64,000 bases of DNA, taken from assembly GCA_012064415.1 (NCBI GenBank), contig SSNU01000208.1:711725-775724 (forward strand). Direction: 5' to 3'. Under the pieces are notes generated by a model. The model saw nothing but the letters and a program-made list of their open reading frames with translations, ran no database searches and was not told where the DNA came from. The position numbers and the translations under genes are program-made. This DNA comes from Gyrodactylus bullatarudis (taxonomy: Eukaryota > Platyhelminthes > Monogenea > Gyrodactylidea > Gyrodactylidae). This document shows positions 48,601 to 57,328 of this stretch, piece by piece (position 1 is the stretch's first letter; every line of letters begins with the position of its first letter).

Positions 48601-49937
48601 ACATTAGTAATAACTATTGGAACATGAAGAAATACAAGAGATCAAAAGATTCCACTTTTAGGTTTAATGATTTCGTAGCAATCCATTTGTAGTTCATACT
48701 GATTCGATATAAATTTGATAAATAAGCAGAAAATAGTGTGCGAGAATGCAGACTTTAATCAAGTATCTCCTGATAGGGTTGAGCCTTTTACTTGGAGAAC
48801 AAAGGGCCTGTACAAAGGGTCTATTGCAATTTTTCCTCAACGAAGCTAAAAACATTCACTGCTATGAGGGAAAATGTCTGGAAGATCTCAAGAAATATAT
48901 TGACCAGGAATTAATAAATAATTGCCCGGATAGTTGTGTAAGAAATTGTTGTATTGCTGGCGTTAATGATTCTTTCTCAATAACAGAACTTTTGGAATCA
49001 ACAGGTGAATGTGAAAAGATTTGTGGCGGAACCTGTTGGCAGTTGGTGTTGGGTAATTTCCTCAGGAAATCTATCGACAACAAGTGTCCATCAACACAGT
49101 ATGACTGCTATGAGCAGATACGCAAGGAATTCATTGAAGAGATCAAGTATTGCAAGGAGGATTGTTTAACAAAGTGTTGGATAGAAGCTATGCTCAATAC
49201 TAACAATTACTATAGTTTCTCAATAAAGTCAAAAGGTTGTGTTAATCAATGTTGAAATAAATTATCAACATTCACACAATGATGATAGTCATATTTTCAA
49301 GTATCATGCAAGTTTCCCCTTAAAATACTTTATACGATAAAGACTTGGGTATAACATTTCTAAAATGTAAAAATATTTTTAGCAACAATAGACACAACCA
49401 AAAGACATAAAATCAATATTTTTCAATAATAGACATGACAAGGAGAATCAAGCTAAGATCAGGCTCAGAAAGAGTCTGTATATTCAACTCACTTTCTGAA
49501 GATAATTACGCTTAAGCGAGGCATCTTTACATTGACGAAAATAAACATAGCCGAAGCAATACGATCCGACAGGCTGCAAGTTGATAGGGAAATATTTGTG
49601 ATAATCATAACTGTTGATGAATTTATTAACAGTGGTCGATTTGAAACGAAAATAATAACTCGTATCACCGATAGCGGTACAGTGAGAATCGGGAAAGGAA
49701 GAATAGGCAATGACAGATTTCTAAATGAGAGTAAAATGAGAGGAAAAGATACTTCTTGGTCTGTGAGAGCCAGAGAATTTGGATAAACAGTCTATTAAAT
49801 CAAAATAAATTAGCATAATCTACCTCGATAACTTGTCCAAGATCAATATCAAAGTTTACTACGCATATTCCCAGTATCCAATTGTGAATATTATCTGATA
49901 TGAGACTTTCAATGAAGTTCTTATCTTCTAAAGTCAT
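39682..49937 (-). CDS. DENND6: DENN-domain protein 6 (DENND6/FAM116), Rab GEF
   Basis: Eleven exons give 618 residues (human DENND6A is 608): 49824-49937, 49753-49791, 49493-49720, 47763-48128, 45733-45873, 45503-45663, 45127-45439, 45011-45064, 42298-42416, 39884-40067 and 39682-39819. Phases agree throughout. DENND6 activates Rab14 in endocytic recycling. Diagnostic blocks: WILGICVVNFDIDLGQVIE, SSFPDSHCTAIGDTSYYFRF, CFGYVYFRQCKDASLKR, TLSLPIVGIVL, HNLWEIVITGQ, YRPFFTIHDSDY, FPIILGVTNPFFMKSLGHWP and a terminal LISRLPQDLQESIL. Exons 2 and 3 are bordered by two 32-nt introns; exon 2 is only 39 nt. The four long introns (2,230, 2,594, 1,889 and 1,364 bp) contain a PLE cassette, a piggyBac relic, a second PLE cassette and a nested gene. 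Confidence 0.95.
40240..40518. repeat. MITE with ~75-bp inverted ends, inserted in the left PLE flank
   Basis: The left arm (caatttttatcgatttcaaa...gttaaatgcagatattcgag...atcaggattagac) is matched by the complement at 40455-40518. The interior has no ORF. It shares the gatcaggattaga core with the repeat at 34548-34846. Confidence 0.75.
40609..40651 (-). ncRNA. Hammerhead-like motif, PLE-A left arm
   Basis: On the minus strand: TCACA, CTGATGA, linker GTATGCCC, GAA, stem III ATAA-AGGCCC-TTAT, cleavage nucleotide T, TGTGA. Stem I pairs over 5 bp. Position 10.1/11.1 could form one G-C pair; the rest of stem II cannot pair. Confidence 0.65.
40905..41368 (+). CDS. PLE-type GIY-YIG endonuclease domain (PLE-A)
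   Basis: An uninterrupted frame from the ATG at 40905 to 41368; conserved sequence also precedes the ATG from about 40812. Motifs are the PLE form of GIY-YIG: HVVYKFTCACKSEYIGQTKR (CxC zinc ligands, YIG, Arg), HLRTCK, and the metal-binding Glu in KAAEAYLINQQKPNLCIQK. The C-terminal tail is basic with an RKRRRE nuclear-localisation-like cluster. No RT domain is attached. All catalytic positions I can identify are present, so the domain is not visibly decayed. Confidence 0.8.
41609..41651 (+). ncRNA. Hammerhead-like motif, PLE-A right arm
   Basis: Exact inverted counterpart of the left-arm motif, downstream of and in the same sense as the GIY-YIG frame. It would cleave a readthrough transcript just 3' of the coding region. 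Confidence 0.65.
42521..44569 (+). mobile_element. Decayed piggyBac element in a DENND6 intron
   Basis: The ends ccctttcagtacc (42521) and its near complement ggtattgaaaggg (to 44569) are piggyBac-like terminal inverted repeats. TTAA is found directly on the right (44570-44573) and two bases away on the left (42515-42518). A second ccttcagtacc copy at about 44409 may be a subterminal repeat. About 2.05 kb in total. Confidence 0.85.
42978..44349 (+). pseudogene. piggyBac (PGBD/DDE_Tnp_1_7) transposase, internally deleted and frameshifted
   Basis: The N-terminal part reads through EWQKTNNLDSYRIEYFPY, DQAIDELIIPFKGKISFKQY, PNKPRKWGIKIFS and RKFSLFFDN (start of the second catalytic block), then meets a stop at 43878. 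The frame resumes shifted with VPYPDIVKNYNKNMGNVEK and LMSFYR, skipping the central catalytic stretch that normally lies between (roughly 100-plus residues). The end has a C-rich zinc-binding motif (GRCSICRAFTPVKCKKCESF) typical of PGBD. Not functional as it stands. Confidence 0.9.
46108..46144 (-). ncRNA. Hammerhead-like motif, PLE-B left arm
   Basis: On the minus strand: CACTA, CTGATGA, linker ACCATAAA, GAA, palindromic stem III ATGTACAT, cleavage nucleotide C, TAGTG. Stem I has 5 perfect pairs. The linker cannot form stem II. Confidence 0.65.
46156..46605 (+). CDS. PLE-type GIY-YIG endonuclease domain (PLE-B)
   Basis: 149 residues from an ATG inside the left arm. MIKGDGFSNDVRRRLVNL corresponds to the PLE linker between RT and endonuclease. 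Then come LIYKFQCDCGASYIGRTIRK (CxC, YIG, Arg), HLKK, RHIKQENH and the Glu in WVKEKFFINHFKPNLCVQKN. No stop or frameshift is seen. The protein contains nothing upstream of the linker, so it could be translated as a free nuclease domain; function is unproven. Confidence 0.8.
   Translation: MIKGDGFSNDVRRRLVNLIDQHYDNIQLKIVFKTQRLFSLIHKDLLKPEEKTLLIYKFQCDCGASYIGRTIRKLSTRSNDHLKKDTAVTRHIKQENHEASISNFSILYKNAGDDSTDLWVKEKFFINHFKPNLCVQKNYSYNLQLPWPM
46768..46804 (+). ncRNA. Hammerhead-like motif, PLE-B right arm
   Basis: On the plus strand: CACTA, CTGATGA, linker ACCATTAA, GAA, ATGTACAT, T, TAGTG. It differs from the left arm only in the linker and the cleavage nucleotide, both tolerated positions. Confidence 0.65.
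47127..47215. repeat. ~90-bp dispersed repeat (inverted partner at 51112-51208)
   Basis: Blocks cgtagtaaaattcattgaaa, attgtcattttcaatcgaga and cagactcgaaaa occur here and in reverse complement, in matching order, at 51112-51208. Non-coding, in a DENND6 intron. Confidence 0.6.
48746..49255 (+). CDS. Secreted protein with two cysteine-rich domains, nested in a DENND6 intron
   Basis: 169 residues; signal peptide LIKYLLIGLSLLLGEQRA. Two copies of the local cysteine domain follow. Copy 1: CYEGKCLEDLKKYI, NNCPDSCVRNCCIAG, GECEKICGGTC. Copy 2: CPSTQYDCYEQIRKEF, YCKEDCLTKCWIEA, KGCVNQC at the very end. Spacing matches the single-domain proteins at 37615 and 38711. The gene is unspliced and lies on the strand opposite to its host, in intron 48129-49492. 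No known family is recognised. Confidence 0.8.
   Translation: MQTLIKYLLIGLSLLLGEQRACTKGLLQFFLNEAKNIHCYEGKCLEDLKKYIDQELINNCPDSCVRNCCIAGVNDSFSITELLESTGECEKICGGTCWQLVLGNFLRKSIDNKCPSTQYDCYEQIRKEFIEEIKYCKEDCLTKCWIEAMLNTNNYYSFSIKSKGCVNQC
49721..49823 (-). other. Two 32-nt micro-introns around a 39-nt exon of DENND6
   Basis: Introns 49792-49823 (gtagat...aatag) and 49721-49752 (gtatct...tttag) frame the micro-exon TVYPNSLALTDQE. Ignoring the second intron leaves a long open frame in the wrong register, so automated gene finders may mis-call this start. Confidence 0.92.
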
Positions 49938-52900
49938 TCAAAAAACTGAATAGCTATAACAAAAATTGAAGCCATAGTAACGGAAAATTTAAAATTAAAT
50001 TTAAAAACTTGTTGAGTTTGTTTAAAAACATAGTTTTGGTATTTACTCACATTTTTGTATGTAATTATACTTACAAGTAGATACATGATTAACACGAAAA
50101 ATTATCATTTTTCTTATTTTAGTGGATAGTGATTAAATGATTAGACGGATGACAATCAACAAGTGTCCTCTTGTCAAAATCCAACACGTGTTAGTGTACT
50201 TACTTATTTTTTAACACCTTCAAAATGACTTCTTTCAGTCATTCAGAATGTAGTCAACATATTGTCATAAAATAATATTATAATAAAATATATGACAATT
50301 AATGTTTTTATTTAATGGTGCAATAGTAATATTAGTTTTTCATATAAATTTTTTCCTAGTAAAAATGCGGGATCTCTCTCTTTCAACTTAATTTTAATTG
50401 AATAAAACATTTGACCTTTTGACCCGGCAATATCGTCGAAATTCCAATGAGCCGCAAGAAATTTGTCTTCTCTAAAATGTAAATGGATGTAGAGAAGATC
50501 ATAGCTTGGACTAGTTCGATGAAATCTAATTAAAATCCTGCTGTGAGGCGACAGGTTAACTCGAACGAAATGTATTATGTACGATATTCGATAAAAAGGT
50601 CAATCGATTCGCAAAAGCTATTTAGACTGAACTAAAACTAAAAAAGTTTCATTCCATCCTTATACATCTACATTTAATAACTGTCAGCCCTCAAGCAGAA
50701 AGAGTTGCCTGATATAATTTGTTATAATCAAGAAAATCTTCCTGATAAAGACAGTATTCCCCCTCAATGTCTTTTGGAATGTTCAAAATAAAGACACCTG
50801 CTATCCGGAGTAACACAGGAATCGTCATTATGACTTTGATACATTTATGAATGATATTAGTTGTTATATTCAACTGAGTAAACTAGATAAAAATGAGGCT
50901 GATTGGAAAGCAACGTGATGAAATAATCATTCTTCAGTCAAAATTTCATTGTGAAATTCATTCTACGTTGAAAATTCATTCAGAATAAAAATTGTACAAC
51001 TAAATGTATTGATCGAAAATTTTGAATATTGTTGAAGAAAGGGTTTCTATTAAAAACTTTCTAATATGTATTAGAGAAAGTCTCACTTTTCTTAGCCTCA
51101 ATATCATTTATTTTCGAGTTTGTTCTGGTATACAAAATCTCGATTGAAAATGACAAATTTTGAACATGTGCCAAGATTTTTCAATGAATTTTACTACGAA
51201 AAATAGGGTTTTTTATTGAGTCAATTTTTACGGACTGGGAGATGTGTGTCTTTATCATTTAAAAAAGGGAACATTAACCTAAAATATATATATTTTTTAA
51301 TGAAAAAAGAATATTGTAATACAATTAAAAGACAAGAAAAAATCTTCCAGAGTTTAGTAGCAATCTATTAAACTTTTCCTACAATTATATTATATTAATA
51401 ATAATAAAAGGAGAACCCTACACGTGTCAATATTGCTGGAGTGAATGTGTAATTGAAATGTAAATGAATGAATGAATTAAAAGAGAGATAGTTTAACTAG
51501 AATTTATTATTATAAAAAAGACAATACAAGACCAACTTGAAGTAATACACACAAACAGTAAGAAGAAGAAGAAAATATTTACACACACACAGAGGAAGAA
51601 AAAGATTCTTCTTAACTCTTTAGCCAATTTGTATGTGTGGAAGAGAAACATGTCTTTTTCTGTTGTCAATGATTTTTATAAATTGATAAACAAATTCAAA
51701 CTAAAGGAAAGCAATATTTTTCCATGCTGTAAAAATCTGCTTTTACCAAGTTTAGGGATGGTTAATGGGGAAAAAGATGTATGTTTATTCTGGAATTATC
51801 TACAATCCAGTTATGTATGAGAATCTTGGCCACTTTTACCTACTCAGCAAGTAGAAGGCATGACTTTTTATTACCTCAATACTACATTCATTATAATCAG
51901 ATGTAGTAAGAATTCATTGAAGACTGAGCACCAATTCAATTTTGAGCTTATTCAGATTTCAACACAAAAATGATCTTCTTCTATGTGTTCACACTGTAAA
52001 AATGCTTAAATTATAGCAAGAAGAATTTGACTTTAAAATTGAGAAACAATTTCAATTGAATTTTCTTAAGGTCCAATTGGAAACGTTTGAGATTCAATTA
52101 ACCAAAATAAATTAGAAATTTTTATTTGGATTTTTTTCAAATTTCAATCAGAAACTTTTGAAAACGTTCTGAAAATGGAACAGAAGTGTATTGCTATAAT
52201 CCTGGGGTCAGTCCAATAAAAATTCTCGTCTAGGAACCATAAATCTAAGGAGGGAAGATATTCTTTGGTCTTTTCTCTTCTTCTTCTTCTTCTATGGTCG
52301 CAAATCTTGAAACTTTTTCACTTTACATGTGAACTTTTGAAGAAACTTTTGTTCTTATTAAAAAGTATTTTTATGAGATTAAAAATGTCTCCCCTTTTTC
52401 ACCTGTAGATAATAAAATTAATGTCTATCCAGTGTATCAAGATTTATCCCTCCATCTATGCATCTCATATGATCATAAAGGGGTCCCAGATAATAAATAC
52501 ACTAATATAATAATCTCAATACAAATAATTCATTGTAAATGCTGTAGCAGTAGTAACCCATATATGGGAAAGAGAGAACATTTGAAAAGTTAAATGTATA
52601 ATACCATTAGTATTGCTACACTGTCTCTCTCTCTCTCTCTCTCTGAAGAAGAAAGAGAAGGTGACACTTTAAAAAGTGAGTAAACAAATTCACAATTCGG
52701 TTGACACTACTCTCTTTAATATACAAAGTGGAATAAAATTGTTCATGTTAATGATGCTGAATGGTTTTCAATAAAAGATTTATTCAGTAGAAAGAGCACG
52801 CCAAATTAAATGTTATCTAAAATTTTAGTTTTTTCTTTGAAATTATACATTTATTAATTCAATAAGAAATCATTTTCATAAAGTAAATTATCACAAAATA

Positions 52901-53100
52901 AGTTTTATAAATAGTTAAAGTAACAGATCGACCTCATCCTTGGAAAATCGGCAGTATTTGGCTCATAAATAGTCAAACTTCACTATTTCCTTTACTTGAG
53001 TTAGGAGCAGTCAAAAAGTCAAATACTGAAATTCCGTGATATTTTCAAAAGAATATTCGATCAAAAAGATAAGATTAATGAAGGTGGGGGTAAAGAAGGG
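49938..53100. other. 3.1 kb without a recognisable gene upstream of DENND6
   Basis: AT-rich DNA. It holds a CTACTT-type palindrome (50083-50096, one mismatch), a 60-codon minus frame at 50691-50873 with no other support, part of a dispersed repeat (51112-51208, inverted copy at 47127-47215) and purine/pyrimidine tracts such as a TTC repeat near 52270. The DENND6 promoter should lie at its left edge. Confidence 0.55.
52620..52646. repeat. (CT)n microsatellite
   Basis: An uninterrupted TC/CT dinucleotide tract of about 24 nt, followed by a GAAGAAGAAAG purine stretch. Confidence 0.9.
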
Positions 53101-53149
53101 ATTTTGAATAGTCAATTTTGGATCTTATATGAGCAATTATAGATTTGAG

Positions 53150-53520
53150 ATCGTTAAGATTGTCACATTCATTAAGGGAGAATTTTTTTTCTAAAAGTTT
53201 AAAGTGAGGAGCTAGGAAATATGGAGATTGTTTAAAAATGATTCAGGAAGACCGTTAGGTAGCATGATCCTACATTTATTTCGGTTGATTTCCAGTCCCA
53301 TTGAATTAAGAGATTCTTTAAGTGATTTAAAGTAGTTATTGATTTTAAAAATATCCATAACATTATCTACTGGAAAGACAAATTTAATATCATCCGCAAA
53401 TTTAAAAAGACGACCAATATCATCTGCCACCTGAATATCAGCCATACATAAGTTAAAGAGAAGCGGTCAAATATCCACTTTATCAAACAACTGCTGATTT
53501 GAAAATATTTTTATTGAAGG
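53150..53520 (-). mobile_element. LINE reverse-transcriptase fragment, minus strand
   Basis: A minus-strand frame contains KFADDIKFVFPVDNVMDI (RT catalytic YADD-type block) followed by NYFKSLKESLNSMGLEINRN and a K(C)-type motif, as in Jockey/CR1-like LINEs. Truncated on both sides. Opposite in orientation to the next LINE. Confidence 0.7.
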
Positions 53521-53639
53521 GATCAAATCCTGAGATTTGGTATCCCAACATTAGACAAAGGATTTGACAGAAACTCTTCGTTATTATGGGATATCAGACG
53601 ATCTGAAATTTGGTACATATCCAAAATTCACAAATTTTA

Positions 53640-55500
53640 GCTTAACTTAAACTGAACTTATGGGCTCATTTTATCATTGAATTCAGCGTATTCTGAAAAT
53701 TTCACAATATCAGCCATGTCTCTTGAATAAAATTTCTCTGGACCTTCAAGAGTTAGCAAATATTTCAATATGAAAGCATTCAATAGGAAATAAATAGTTG
53801 GTAAAAGTATATTTAGATTTATGGCACTATAGCTTTTCGAAAAATCAATTATTGATGACTTCAAGCCCCAACCGTCGAAAGCTTGGAAGAACCTCAAATA
53901 TTTAGCAAACAAGTCTGAATCTGCTTCAAATCTATCAACTACTTCTGCAGATTCCTTGAACAAATTTTTTCAATCAGTTTTTTTTCCACTCAGTTAGAAG
54001 TTAAATTCCTCTCAACAAATTCAGCGATTCCTCCTATCATCTCGGCTGATATGCTAGTTGACCTACTCCTTGACTCAAAATCAAAGAAACGTAAAGATAC
54101 TTTCTTTAACTCAAATGAGCTCCTTCTCTCGTTACCAACCTGTTTTTTTGTGAATCTCGCCATTTTCCTGACCCAAGCCATTTCAATTAATCTAATTCCC
54201 TGTGAATGGACTTGCATTAAAATAACACCAATACCCAAAATATTTAATCCTCAAGCTGAACCAGATTATCGACCTATCTCCAATCTACCTATATTTCTCA
54301 GCCTGGTCGACTCAATATCTCTCCACCTACTTTCGCCATATATCAGAATTGAATCCATGGATCCCTCACAGCACGGTTTTGTGAAGGGCCGAAGCACCTC
54401 TACCAATTTAGTCTCCTTTTTCAACAAAGTTGATGAGCTAAGACATAGAATTGTTATTTTCCTTGAAATCTCAAAAGCATTTGACAAGCTTCTTTTCAAT
54501 ATTATCCAAAATTCCCTTAGGGACAATGAAGTCAACCCTTTTCCTAATAAATTGGATTAGAAATTTTCTTTCATCCAGATCCCAGGAAGTACATTTCAAT
54601 GGCCAAATCTCTAGTTCCACCAAAATCACCTCATGAGTTCCCCAAGGCTCAAAAATTGGCCCACTGTTATTCAATCTAGTTTTCTCAACCATTAAACGAT
54701 CCTCCTCAGACGTTTTTTACTATAAATATGCCGATGATCTGAAAGTCCTAATCCCAAATTTTTCTAATGAACTTATAGTTAAACCACCTAGAGACTTTAT
54801 TGCTTAAAATCGGACTATCAATGAACCCTACCAAAACAAAATTTATGATTTTGAAGACCGCTAAACCCATAACCGAACTTAATCCTGTTTTTTCTCACTT
54901 GGTTGTTAAAAGAATCAAGGACCTTGGTTTAACCTATGATCAATCACTATCCATAAAATCACATGTGAGTGAGCTTTTGAAGACTTTCCTTATCACAAGA
55001 TTCATTTCCTCCTCTCAGCTCAAACTCAAGATGTATAAAAGTTTCATTTTATCAAAATTTGATTATTGTGCTTCCCTTCTCGGAATCACCATTGAATCCA
55101 CAAAAAAGAACGAATTCAATACCGATTTCTCGCCTCCTGTTATGGGCCCCTAAGTTATAAACAATGTCTCAAATTAACATCTTTATACCCTATCTGGCTC
55201 AGGAGGCTCTCAAGCTCGCTGATTCTCTATAACACTTATAAGCCACAAGATGATTCACCAACTTATAATACCAGAAACTCTAGAAAATATTCAATTCTCC
55301 TTGGCAACATCCTCCCTCTCCAAGCCAGATTCAAACTTGTACTTAAAAACATCCCCGTCACATCCATCAAATCCACATGTGCTTTCCTCCAAAGACTCAT
55401 TCCAGAGGATGGAGACCTGTTCAGAAACTATTTTCCTTAATATTGTCTTTTATATGTATATTTTGTAACAGATTAATAAATACATTTCTATTCCAAAAAA
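53640..55500 (+). mobile_element. Degenerate non-LTR (Jockey/CR1-like) LINE, 3' part
   Basis: Plus-strand frames with stops and shifts give, in order: a pre-RT region (AWKNLKYLANKSE, ADSLNKFFQSV), RT blocks (ITPIPKIFNPQAEPDYRPIS, QHGFVKGRSTSTNLVSF, EISKAFDK, VPQGSKIGPLLFN, YYKYADDLKVL) and the thumb/C-terminal part (KDLGLTYDQSLSIKSHV, YKSFILSKFDYC, YNTRNSRKYSILLG). Motif A reads E where Asp is expected, and TGA/TAG stops interrupt the blocks. It ends in an AATAAA-like signal and a short A-run near 55477-55500. Confidence 0.85.
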
Positions 55501-56059
55501 ACTAATAGTGACGAAATTTTGCAAAATTATACTTAAGTCGCCCATCGATATGATAAATTTATACTTCAAGCGTTGCAATATTATCCCACCAAATTTCCCT
55601 TCAAAATACCTTTCCATAGTTCTGGAATAAGATAAACAAAATTTTCAAATTAAAAACGTGTTTTAATGTTGTATATTTATAATTTTAACTTGAATTGACA
55701 TTATTTCTTACAAAATTTTGCAAAAAAGGCTTAAATTCAGAAATTTTGGTTCTGAGATAGTCAAGTAGTTTTTTCAGTGGATGAGACGCTTGTAACCTGA
55801 AATCTCTTCAACTTTATCTGAAAACCTCAGCATTCTTATTGTTCCAGATCTGAAAAACCTGTAGAAAAAATCAAACTTTAAAAACTATCTGCTAAATTAA
55901 GGGACACTTCTTTTCTTTCCGTATAATTGCAACAAATTATATTCCGAGCCGCTAGATTTTCAATGAATTTTTAATACGTTTTTTTACTAAAATTTTGAAT
56001 ATCTTTTTTGCTGATAAAGCTTCAAGTGTTTTTTCAATGAAAATAGTATAAGAATCACG

Positions 56060-56283
56060 TTAACCCTTTCGGTGCCGAGACTATTTCACAATTTGTATGA
56101 AAACCAAAATTTAGCTATGAAGATACCAAGTTATTTGGCCAAAAATATACCTAATGCAAGTTCACATTGTGAGCTTCAATTTAAACTTTAATTAATCCAG
56201 AAACCTATCATACTGGTTGAGTTATGAAGGTTCAAAAAAATTGGAAAATGGACATATATGTCCATCGGCACCGAAAGGGTTAA
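56060..56283. mobile_element. 216-bp piggyBac-type MITE with TTAA target duplication
   Basis: TTAA at 56060-56063 and 56280-56283 bracket an element whose ends, ccctttcggtgccga and tcggcaccgaaaggg, are perfect inverted repeats. They resemble the ends of the piggyBac relic at 42521-44569 (ccctttcagtacc). The interior is non-coding. Confidence 0.93.
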
Positions 56284-56815
56284 GATTATTTCTGTTAAAT
56301 TTTGCTATACCCCTATGCCTACAAGAGAATTTAGGGAAAATCGGCAATGCACACAACTATGCATGGGATTGCAAACAAATTTTCATTTATTTTAGATCTC
56401 ACACATCATTGTTATCAGAATTATATGTGGAAATTTCACGGAAAACTTTGATTTAATAAAATTTTTAAATTTGTTACATATCTAATGAAGGCATTAGATT
56501 CAATTGCAACTGGCTTTGGTTGAATTTTCCAGCTCTTATTACACAAACACACATTACCATAAGGAGAAATAAATTACATTCTCTAAAGATTGACAAAGAT
56601 GTTCAGACAGATGAAATCAAAGTCTCGCTACTAGTAATGGAACAGACAGAAGAGAGTTGTTTGGCAATAAATTTCCCTATTCCATTACCAATTAATCCCC
56701 TATTTTAGTTGAATATACAATAATAAAAAAAACAAATAGAGAGACAGTTTATTGTGTCGAGAAAGAAAGAGACCCATTACACACAGTAATTCAAATTTTC
56801 AAAATCCAACTCTAA

Positions 56816-57328
56816 ATGACATCACTATATGCACATTTTAATTTGAAAGAGTGGATAATTTACGATTGCAAATGTTCCCTTCCTCACAAATGTTTGATCA
56901 CGTTCCTTCCCATTTTGTTTTTGTCTTTTTGGTTAGCCCACCACCTAAAGTCACCAAGTGTTCCCCTCTTCATCCAGCTATTGTACATTACAAGCATACA
57001 CAGTTGTCAGAATGAAAAATTACAACTTTTTTTCAGTTTACCCAGAATCGTCACATTTTATGATATGATATATTTTGTTTATTGGCACATTCTCGAGTTA
57101 ATTTTTTTCAAAAAAAAATCACATAATCTCATATCTCTCTCAAGTGGGAAGAAAAGAATCATTAGGGGGTTTGTTTACAAACAGAGAGCATTTTTTTATT
57201 GCCTCTATTATCTAATCGAACGATGGTGGCTGGAGAGAAAAAAACATTTCAATGAAATTATTATTTTACTACCACCGACAAGATTAATTAAACTATTGGA
57301 CCATGAATTAATTTTTCAATTCTCATAA
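56816..57328 (+). CDS. Doubtful 170-codon ORF
   Basis: ATG-initiated, hydrophobic and basic, with no signal peptide followed by a domain, no repeats and no resemblance to a known family. In AT-rich DNA an open frame of this length is expected about once in a window this size. Likely non-coding; recorded for completeness. Confidence 0.15.
   Translation: MTSLYAHFNLKEWIIYDCKCSLPHKCLITFLPILFLSFWLAHHLKSPSVPLFIQLLYITSIHSCQNEKLQLFFSLPRIVTFYDMIYFVYWHILELIFFKKKSHNLISLSSGKKRIIRGFVYKQRAFFYCLYYLIERWWLERKKHFNEIIILLPPTRLIKLLDHELIFQFS

Noticed and set aside
49489..49710. 73-codon minus-strand frame starting MPILPFPIL
   Set aside because: It is DENND6 exon 3 read in the wrong phase. Splicing the 32-nt intron gives the conserved SFPDSHCTAIGDTSYYFRF frame.
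53658..53963. 101-codon minus-strand frame
   Set aside because: The opposite strand encodes recognisable LINE sequence (AWKNLKYLANKSE), so this frame is antisense.
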